NCBI GenBank assembly: GCA_958449275.1
Contig: CAUDHE010000038.1
Location: 1-23,537, forward strand
Reading direction: 5' to 3'
From: an uncultured Alistipes sp.
GTDB lineage: Bacteria; Bacteroidota; Bacteroidia; Bacteroidales; Rikenellaceae
DNA: 23,537 nucleotides
Positions 14,835-21,332 of the stretch are shown here, in pieces; the first letter of the stretch is position 1, and each line of letters opens with the position of its first letter. The position numbers were made by a program, and so were the translations under genes. The notes beneath the pieces were generated by a model that ran no database searches, was not told where the DNA came from, and saw only the letters and a list, made by a program, of their open reading frames with translations.

Positions 14835-15875
14835 TTATCTGGCCACGCGGCCCGAGCCGTCGCCCTTCATGAGGGTCTCCACCTCGGCGACGCTCACCGC
14901 GTTGAAATCGCCGTATATGGTGTGCTTGAGGCACGAGGCGGCCACGGCGAATTCGAGCGCACGGCGGTCGTCGCCTTCGAAGTTGCGCAGACCGTAGATG
15001 AGTCCGCCCATGAACGAATCGCCCCCGCCCACGCGGTCGACTATGTGGGTTATGTCGTAACGCGGCGACTCGTAGAGCGTCTCGCCGTCGTATAGCACTC
15101 CGCCCCAGGTGTTGTGGTCGGCGTTGATCGAGCCTCGCAGGGTTATCACCACCTTCTTCGCCCGCGGGAATCGGGCCATGAGCTGCGCGCACACGCTGCG
15201 GAACGATGCGGCGTCGACCTTGCCCGCCGTGGCGGCGGCATCGAATCCTTCGGGTTTTATACCGAACACCTTCTCGGCATCCTCCTCGTTGCCGAGGATC
15301 ACATCGCAGCACTCCGTAAGCTCGGGCATCACCTCGGCCGCGGTCTTGCCGTATTTCCACAGATTTTTGCGGTAGTTGAGGTCGCACGACACCGTGACGC
15401 CGAGTCGGTTGGCGGCGCGGCACGCGTCGAGACAAACCTCGGCGGCCGAGGCGCTTATGGCGGGGGTTATGCCCGTCCAGTGGAACCAGTCGGCGCCTTC
15501 GAACACCTTGTCCCAGTCGATCATACCACGCTCGACGGTCGAAATCGACGAGTGGGCGCGGTCGTAAACCACCTTGCTCGGGCGCGCCACGGCTCCCGTT
15601 TCGAGGAAGTAGATACCGAGGCGGTCGCCTCCGTAGACGATGTTGTCGACGCCAACGCCGTAACGGCGCAGTTCGCCCACGCATGCCGCGGCGATGTCGT
15701 TCCGAGGCAGACGCGTGACGAAGTCGACCCGCTCGCCGTAGTTGGCCAGCGAGACGGCCACATTCGCTTCTCCGCCGCCGAAGGTCGCGTTGAGCGTGCG
15801 GGCCTGCGAAAATCTGAGATGATCGGGCGTCGCCAGACGCAGCATGATCTCTCCGAATGTTACAATTTTACTCAT
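14835..15875 (-). CDS. kdgK: 2-keto-3-deoxygluconate kinase (PfkB family)
   Basis: Cytosolic sugar kinase phosphorylating 2-keto-3-deoxygluconate to KDPG, the substrate of the next gene product. It has 346 residues. PfkB features: N-terminal FGEIMLRLATPD, substrate-side GGGEANVAVSLA (33-44), DLNYRKNLW (165-173, typical of KDG kinases), and the ATP/anion-hole motif DRVGGGDSF (280-288). Asp286 is the expected catalytic base; the usual GAGD reads GGGD here. Alternatives are another PfkB sugar kinase, but the adjacent KDPG aldolase strongly favours this role. First gene of the operon; the ATG at 15875 lies 41 bases after a -7 box. Confidence 0.93.
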   Translation of the reverse strand: MSKIVTFGEIMLRLATPDHLRFSQARTLNATFGGGEANVAVSLANYGERVDFVTRLPRNDIAAACVGELRRYGVGVDNIVYGGDRLGIYFLETGAVARPSKVVYDRAHSSISTVERGMIDWDKVFEGADWFHWTGITPAISASAAEVCLDACRAANRLGVTVSCDLNYRKNLWKYGKTAAEVMPELTECCDVILGNEEDAEKVFGIKPEGFDAAATAGKVDAASFRSVCAQLMARFPRAKKVVITLRGSINADHNTWGGVLYDGETLYESPRYDITHIVDRVGGGDSFMGGLIYGLRNFEGDDRRALEFAVAASCLKHTIYGDFNAVSVAEVETLMKGDGSGRVAR

Positions 15876-15901
15876 AATGCGTTTTGTGAATTTTTCAGTT
15901 G

Positions 15902-15914
15902 GTCGGAAACCGAC
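15902..15914. promoter_or_regulatory. Candidate operator upstream of kdgK
   Basis: GTCGGAAACCGAC is a 5-bp perfect inverted repeat around AAA. It sits just downstream of the kdgK -7 box, where transcription would start. A repressor site is possible, but a short palindrome alone is weak evidence. Confidence 0.35.
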
Positions 15915-15915
15915 A

Positions 15916-15923
15916 CAAAACTA
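15916..15923 (-). promoter_or_regulatory. kdgK operon promoter -7 box
   Basis: On the minus strand this reads TAGTTTTG, a TAnnTTTG match, preceded by an A/T-rich run. No clear -33 TTTG is found at the right distance. It lies in the divergent region shared with GH95. Confidence 0.55.
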
Positions 15924-15988
15924 TAAAAAAAACTCGAGAAAACGAAGTTCGCCCCGACGTGTCTCGACGGGCATTGCCGATTTTTGCC

Positions 15989-15996
15989 TATATTTG
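15989..15996 (+). promoter_or_regulatory. GH95 gene promoter -7 box
   Basis: TATATTTG is an exact consensus match 50 bases before the ATG at 16047, within the 171-base divergent region. No TTTG is well placed upstream. Confidence 0.6.
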
Positions 15997-16046
15997 CAAT
16001 GCGGAGCATTTTCCGTTGATTACTCTAACCTGTAAACATTTGAACT

Positions 16047-18491
16047 ATGAGAAGATTTACGATGCGTCTGTCGGCGGCGATGCTGTGCGTCACGGTCATT
16101 GCGGCCTGCGGCGAACCCGAGTCCGACGCGCGGTGGCGAATGTGGTACGACGAGCCTGCCGAGGCCTTCATCGAGGCGTTGGGGATGGGTAACGGACGCA
16201 TGGGCGCGACGATATACGGCGGAGTGGAACGCGACCGCATAGACCTCAACGAACTGACCCTGTGGTCGGGCGAGCCGGTGAATCGCGGCATCGACCCCAC
16301 GGCCGCGACCGAAGGTCTGGCACCCGTGCGCGAGGCCCTCTCACGCGAGGACTACCGCGAGGCCGACCGCCTGCAACGGCGTCTGCAAGGCAAGTTTTCG
16401 CAAAGCTACTCGCCGCTGGGCGGTCTTACGCTCGACTTCGGCGAGGGCGCCGAGGCTGCCGAATACAGACGCGAGCTGGATATAAGCCGCGCCGTGTCGC
16501 GGGTGAATTACGTGCGCGACGGCGTGGGGTTCTCGCGCGAATACTTCGTATCGGCGCCCGACAAGGTGATGGCCGTGCGTCTGCACGGCGCCCGACGCGG
16601 AGCGTTGAACTGCAAGATAGGTTTCGACAGCCGCCTGCGTTTCGAGGCGACGGCTGCCGACGGCATGATATCGGTCGACGGCTACGCACCCTACGACATC
16701 GCGCGCGACCGCACGATTTCGTGGGATGAAAACCGAGGTACGCACTTCATGACTCTGATCAAGGTCGCGTCGGCCGACGGCGAGGTGAGGTGCGAGGGCG
16801 GCAAAATCGTACTCGACGGCTGTACCGACGCGGTGCTGCTCGTAACCGTGGCCACCAGCTTCAACGGATTCGACAAGGATCCCGCGAAGGAGGGACGCGA
16901 CTACCGCGCCCTGGCCGCCGAGCAGATGTCTGCGGCCGAGAAGCTGAGTTACAAATCGCTGCGCAAGCGTCATACCGACGACTTCGCATCGTATTTCGAT
17001 CGCGTCGACGTGCAGTTGGGCGACCGCACTCCCGTGGCCGAAGCTCCCACCGACGACCGTTTGAAAGCACTCTCGGCGGGCGGCGAGGACAACAATCTGG
17101 AGATGCTGTATTTCCAGTTCGCCCGTTACCTGATGATCTCAGCCTCGCGCACCGAAGGTGTTCCGATGAACCTTCAGGGGTTGTGGAACGACATGCTGCT
17201 GCCGCCGTGGAACAGCAACTATACGGTTAATATCAACACCGAGGAGAACTATTGGCCCGCCGAAGTGCTCAACCTCTCGGAGTTGCATGAGCCGTTGTTG
17301 GGCTTTATCGGCAACCTCGCGCAAACGGGCCGTCATTCGGCACGCAACTACTACGACTGCGGAGGATGGGTGACCTGCCACAACTCCGACATCTGGGCCA
17401 TGTCGAATCCCGTAGGCGAATTTACGGGCGATCCGTCGTGGGCCAACTGGCCGATGGGCGGCGCATGGCTCAGCACGCATCTGTGGGAGCACTATCTGTT
17501 CACGCTCGACCGCGATTACCTCGCCGAGCGCGCCTATCCGCTGCTCAAGGGCGCGGCCGAATTCTGTCTCGACTGGTTGGTCGAGGACAAGCAAGGCTAT
17601 CTGGTGACCTCACCCGCCACCTCGCCCGAGAACTACTTCTTCACGCCCGACGGTTACGCGGGAACGACCTCTTACGGCGCGACGGCCGATCTGGCCATCA
17701 TCCGCGAGTGTCTGTCGGCCACTGCCGCAGCTGCCGCTGAGCTGAATGCCGACGCCGAGTTGCGGGCGAAGATCGCCGCGGCGTCGGATAGGATCTATCC
17801 CTACCAAATCGGCCGCAAAGGCAATCTTCAGGAGTGGTATTACGACTGGGAAGATCCCGAGCCGCGTCACCGCCACCAGTCGCACCTGATAGGTCTCTAC
17901 CCGGGGCACCACATATCGCCCGAGGCGACACCTGAGCTGGCCGCCGCGAGCGCACGTTCGCTCGAACTGCGCGGCGACAAGGCCACGGGTTGGTCGACGG
18001 GATGGCGCGTGAATCTTTGGGCACGTCTTTTGGACGGCGACCACGCATACCGCATCTACCGCATGCTGCTCACCTACGTAAACGACAAGGATGCCCGCGG
18101 CGGCGGAACCTACCCGAATCTTCTCGACGCCCATCCGCCTTTCCAGATCGACGGCAACTTCGGCGGAGCGTCGGGCGTGGCCGAAATGCTGATACAGTCG
18201 CAGCGCGGCCGTATCGATCTGCTTCCCGCCCTGCCGCAAGCCTGGAGCGACGGCAGTTACCGAGGATTGCGGGCCCGCGGCGGCTTCGAAGTGGCTTTGG
18301 AATGGCGCGACGGACGAATCGTGTCGGGCAAGATCCTTTCGTCGGCGGGCGAGAGATGCGCGGTGCGCAGCCGCACGCCCATCGAAGTGAAGGGTACCAA
18401 GGCAGAGATTCGCCGCGACGGCGACCTGTACACGGCAGAGTTCCCGACGCGGAAAGGCGGCGTATACCGCATAATCGGAGCCGCCGAGTAG
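16047..18491 (+). CDS. GH95 alpha-L-fucosidase-type lipoprotein
   Basis: Predicted surface or periplasmic lipoprotein of 814 residues. The signal peptide ends VIAA before Cys21. The GH95 N-terminal beta-domain begins at WYDEPAEAFIEALGMGNGRM; the (alpha/alpha)6 catalytic barrel follows. Visible catalytic candidates, by analogy with Bifidobacterium AfcA: Asn395 and Asn397 in NYTVNINTEENYWPAE, Glu528 in SPATSPENYF, and Asp702 in QIDGNFGGASG. GH95 enzymes are inverting glycosidases acting on alpha-1,2-fucosyl or L-galactosyl residues; which one is used here cannot be read directly. It is divergent from the kdgK operon. No SusC/SusD pair is in the window, so it is not a full polysaccharide locus here. 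Confidence 0.94.
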   Translation: MRRFTMRLSAAMLCVTVIAACGEPESDARWRMWYDEPAEAFIEALGMGNGRMGATIYGGVERDRIDLNELTLWSGEPVNRGIDPTAATEGLAPVREALSREDYREADRLQRRLQGKFSQSYSPLGGLTLDFGEGAEAAEYRRELDISRAVSRVNYVRDGVGFSREYFVSAPDKVMAVRLHGARRGALNCKIGFDSRLRFEATAADGMISVDGYAPYDIARDRTISWDENRGTHFMTLIKVASADGEVRCEGGKIVLDGCTDAVLLVTVATSFNGFDKDPAKEGRDYRALAAEQMSAAEKLSYKSLRKRHTDDFASYFDRVDVQLGDRTPVAEAPTDDRLKALSAGGEDNNLEMLYFQFARYLMISASRTEGVPMNLQGLWNDMLLPPWNSNYTVNINTEENYWPAEVLNLSELHEPLLGFIGNLAQTGRHSARNYYDCGGWVTCHNSDIWAMSNPVGEFTGDPSWANWPMGGAWLSTHLWEHYLFTLDRDYLAERAYPLLKGAAEFCLDWLVEDKQGYLVTSPATSPENYFFTPDGYAGTTSYGATADLAIIRECLSATAAAAAELNADAELRAKIAAASDRIYPYQIGRKGNLQEWYYDWEDPEPRHRHQSHLIGLYPGHHISPEATPELAAASARSLELRGDKATGWSTGWRVNLWARLLDGDHAYRIYRMLLTYVNDKDARGGGTYPNLLDAHPPFQIDGNFGGASGVAEMLIQSQRGRIDLLPALPQAWSDGSYRGLRARGGFEVALEWRDGRIVSGKILSSAGERCAVRSRTPIEVKGTKAEIRRDGDLYTAEFPTRKGGVYRIIGAAE

Positions 18492-18570
18492 CCGCGCACG
18501 GCCGTCAGTCGGGATATCTGCCGTTTTCGGGTTCGTCTCGAATGTTCAGTATCGGCAAGAAGCGGGCGAG

Positions 18571-18602
18571 TTTGCTTTTGCCCCCGCTTATTCATACCTT
18601 TG
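18571..18602 (+). promoter_or_regulatory. Promoter of the lipocalin-like lipoprotein gene
   Basis: TTTG (18571-18574), a 20-base spacer and TACCTTTG (18595-18602) match the consensus. A longer TTG-initiated frame at 18600 would lie inside the -7 box, so it is unlikely to be translated. Confidence 0.75.
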
Positions 18603-18620
18603 CGAACGTTGATTTATTTT

Positions 18621-19067
18621 ATGGATATGAAAAGATTACTTTCGTTTTTCGTCACGGCCGTTGCATTCATGGCGGTCTTGTCGTTTTCGGCCTGCAAAAA
18701 GGAGTTCGAAAACGATTATTTGGATCAGGTGCAGGGCAAATGGTCGGTCATAAGCGTTACGCCCCAAAATCCCGAGGGAGCCTACATCGTGGAGGGTGAC
18801 AAGATAGACATAAAGAGCGACATGACCTATTCGCTCGGCAGCAGCCACTGGGAACCGTTCTTCACGGACAAGGTATGGTCGTTGAGCTTCATCCCGCAAG
18901 AGAGCGCCACCTATCTCTATCTGTTCGGCACCAACAACGAAAAGCAATACGTCCTGCTCGTAGGCCGCATAGCCGCCATGACGCAGAACAACATGTACAT
19001 CGAGTACAAGGACGAAAAGGGATCCTACTATCGCTACAACTTCATGCGCGAAAGCGATTCGGAGTAG
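18621..19067 (+). CDS. Small lipoprotein, lipocalin-like
   Basis: A 148-residue protein starting at the ATG at 18621 (18627 is also possible). MDMKRLLSFF and a hydrophobic stretch precede Cys25 in FSACKKE, a lipobox-like signal. The mature part begins with DYLDQVQGKWSVISVT, a GxW pattern like lipocalin-type domains. Alternating strands follow (MTYSLGSS, LSFIPQES, LYLFGTNNEKQYVLLVGRI, MYIEYKDEKGSYYRYNF). It probably binds a small hydrophobic ligand or is structural. The fold call is tentative. It has its own promoter and ends before a terminator shared with the next gene. Confidence 0.7.
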   Translation: MDMKRLLSFFVTAVAFMAVLSFSACKKEFENDYLDQVQGKWSVISVTPQNPEGAYIVEGDKIDIKSDMTYSLGSSHWEPFFTDKVWSLSFIPQESATYLYLFGTNNEKQYVLLVGRIAAMTQNNMYIEYKDEKGSYYRYNFMRESDSE

Positions 19068-19082
19068 CCGAGCCCCCTAAAC

Positions 19083-19126
19083 GCGAAAACGCCCCGCAGG
19101 AATCGATTCCTGCGGGGCGTTTTCGC
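19083..19126. terminator. Bidirectional terminator, perfect 22-bp inverted repeat
   Basis: GCGAAAACGCCCCGCAGGAATC (19083-19104) is perfectly complementary to 19105-19126. The G+C core is flanked by A/T-rich ends, with T-runs in both directions. It lies 15 bases after the lipoprotein stop and 15 bases past the stop of the convergent peptidase gene. Confidence 0.92.
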
Positions 19127-19141
19127 AAGCGGCGATCCGCA

Positions 19142-21325
19142 TCAATAGGCAGCCAGTCTGGCAAGCGTCTTCTTCGCCTCGTCCTTCACCGCCGCCGAGG
19201 CATCTTCGGCAGCGATTCGGCGCGCAGCCTCCTCGATGAGAGGACGTTGGTACGACAGTACGAACCATCCCAGAGCCTCCACGACGGCTATGCGCAACTC
19301 CTCGTCCTGCGACGCGGCCTGCGCGAAGCGGCTGAGTTGCGGCACCGCACGGTGGTAGTGGTAGTTGCGGAACGATTTTATCTCCGAGAGTCGGCGTTTC
19401 TGCGGATTGTCGACATTGAAGATATATTCGATGTCCCGCCGTAACGACTTCTCGTTGCGGTCCACGCGTTCGAGATAAGCGGTTCGGTTGCTCTCGCCGA
19501 ACGCCGCTTCGGGTTGCGCGGCGAAACGACGTTCGATCTCGGCTTTTGTCTTGTCGGGATCGAGCAGCGCGAGGGCGTCGGAGGTGTGGTAGGTGACGCG
19601 ATTCGATATGTAGGCGTTAACCAACGCCTCGATATCGGCGGCGATCAACGCGTCGTCGCCGCAGCGTCCCACGTAGTTCGCAGCCATGCGGCGCACCAGT
19701 TCGTAGTCGTCTTTCATGGCGAGAGGCAGCAATTCGACAAATTCGGGGGCATGCTTGGTGCTGAGCAGCTTCAGGCACTCCATGCGCACCGTGCCGTAGG
19801 ACGACGAACGGAACGTGTCGACCAGCAGCGGCACGATGTCGCGGTAACGGTTCTCGCTCAGGCAACGCAGCGCGAAAGCCTGAATGTCGGGATATTCGCT
19901 CTTGCGCAAGGTGTTGAGCCAGTACTTGTCGTCGTCGGCATGCAGAGTCATGGCCTCGTTGAAACCCTTGACACCCTCGACATTCTCGAAACGCAGCGTG
20001 GGGTCGCCTATGATGTGGCTCTCCAGATAGAATGTGCCCCGCGCCCACTGCCCTATGCGCACGCCGCAGGCCAGCAATCCCATGTAACGGTCGGGCCATT
20101 TGTCTTGCAGGCTGTTCACGCTGTTGGCCATGGTGACGACGGTCTTGCCGCGACCGAATATGTAGGCGCCCGCGACATACTCGTCCAAATGGAACGAACC
20201 GTTGAAACATGCGTCGAACATCACGAAACGGGCCGAGGGCTTAGCTTCGTAGATGTCGGTCAGGTCGATGTCCAATTCGCGGTTGAAGAGCGAGTCGGCC
20301 ATGCGAGTCGAATCCGACAGATCGAACCAACTGCGCGGCACGTCGAGCGAACTCATGTAATCGGCGATGCGCTTCTCGGCATTGTCGTACCCCACGGTCT
20401 TGCTGCGCAGATAACGTTTCACGTTGGCTATCGACGCACGAACATCGGACACATCCTGATAGCCGTTGATGTATTGCGTGTCGGGCGCTCCGTGATGGTG
20501 GCAGACGGCTATGTCGAGAGTCTCGTCCTGAAGGTGCTGCAACAGATAACGTTTCATCGGAAAGCGCGTCTCGAATGTGCAGGCGGCTATACGATGACCG
20601 CTCCGCCGCATCGAGGGAAGCTGCTCGCGCAGCGCAACCTGCTCGCCCGCCCAAGCGTCGTAAGCCTCGGAATTGTAGCCGTGGCCGCAGAACACGAACA
20701 TATTGTCGAGACGGTTGACCGCCCCGTGTTCGGCAGCCGCCTTGCGGAGATAGGCCGCCAGTTCCTCGTATTTGTCGACGCCTTCGCGCACGAGGGGTTT
20801 TATGCGGGCCGAATAGATGTCGGAACGGATGTGATGCGCCGAATCGTGACGGAGCGAATAATAGAAGTAGAGCGGGTTATCGGCATCGCGGCGGATGAAG
20901 TCGAACTTCAGATCGAAATCGTCGTAGAAACGGTCCGACGGGATCGACGACTTTTTCCAGTCGGCGGCTTGGTTCATCTTGAACGCCGACGACAGATGCT
21001 GGGCGTCGCGCAGCATGGCTACGGGCACGTCGCCGATGAACACCACGCCCTCCAGAGGCATCCGCTTGTCGGCGGCGAGGGCGAGTATTCGCTCGCGTAT
21101 GGGTTCGGGCGACTGCCAGTCGTCGCAGATGATGTAGGTAGCCAATCCGTCGGCCTGCACGGCGTCGCGATATTCGGCCACCGCCTCGCGGCATCGGTCG
21201 TAGCTGGCGCGGTCGATGAACACGGCGAACGACGTGGGCGTCTTGACCGACGGCGCGATCTCCGTCGGTTCGGCATATGCGGTCGCCGCGGCGACCGCGA
21301 AAAGCAGGGTGAATAACTTTTTCAT
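19142..21325 (-). CDS. Secreted gingipain-like (C25-type) protein with HEAT-like repeats
   Basis: A 727-residue exported protein (signal peptide 1-18, ending AYA). The N-terminal half is clan CD/C25-like: PLEGVVFIGDVPVA (90-103), SDRFYDDFDLKF (130-141), then DIAVCHHHGAPDTQY with His278, and VMFDACFNGSFH with Cys373. The latter matches the gingipain catalytic-Cys motif ACVNGDF. The His-Cys separation (95) is larger than in gingipains, with inserted charged segments. A second HG motif lies at CGHGYNSEAYDAW (His215). From about 470 on, the sequence is helical with HEAT-like pairs (VRMECLKLL, EFVELLPLAMKDDYELVRRMAANY). There is no T9SS C-terminal sorting domain. Only seven bases separate it from its upstream paralogue, implying co-transcription. 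Whether it is an active protease is unproven. Confidence 0.82.
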   Translation of the reverse strand: MKKLFTLLFAVAAATAYAEPTEIAPSVKTPTSFAVFIDRASYDRCREAVAEYRDAVQADGLATYIICDDWQSPEPIRERILALAADKRMPLEGVVFIGDVPVAMLRDAQHLSSAFKMNQAADWKKSSIPSDRFYDDFDLKFDFIRRDADNPLYFYYSLRHDSAHHIRSDIYSARIKPLVREGVDKYEELAAYLRKAAAEHGAVNRLDNMFVFCGHGYNSEAYDAWAGEQVALREQLPSMRRSGHRIAACTFETRFPMKRYLLQHLQDETLDIAVCHHHGAPDTQYINGYQDVSDVRASIANVKRYLRSKTVGYDNAEKRIADYMSSLDVPRSWFDLSDSTRMADSLFNRELDIDLTDIYEAKPSARFVMFDACFNGSFHLDEYVAGAYIFGRGKTVVTMANSVNSLQDKWPDRYMGLLACGVRIGQWARGTFYLESHIIGDPTLRFENVEGVKGFNEAMTLHADDDKYWLNTLRKSEYPDIQAFALRCLSENRYRDIVPLLVDTFRSSSYGTVRMECLKLLSTKHAPEFVELLPLAMKDDYELVRRMAANYVGRCGDDALIAADIEALVNAYISNRVTYHTSDALALLDPDKTKAEIERRFAAQPEAAFGESNRTAYLERVDRNEKSLRRDIEYIFNVDNPQKRRLSEIKSFRNYHYHRAVPQLSRFAQAASQDEELRIAVVEALGWFVLSYQRPLIEEAARRIAAEDASAAVKDEAKKTLARLAAY

Positions 21326-21332
21326 TATCGCA

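Noticed and set aside
14014..15684. 556-codon minus-strand frame covering kdgK and kdgA
   Set aside because: Only the last 223 codons (from 14685) are KdgA. The upstream part is an Arg-rich frame over kdgK and the repeat, so it is not a fusion protein.
16047..18491. GH95 gene as part of a complete polysaccharide utilisation locus
   Set aside because: No SusC/SusD-like genes, sulfatases or other glycosidases lie in the window.
19514..21316. 600-codon plus-strand frame
   Set aside because: Antisense shadow of the C25-like gene.
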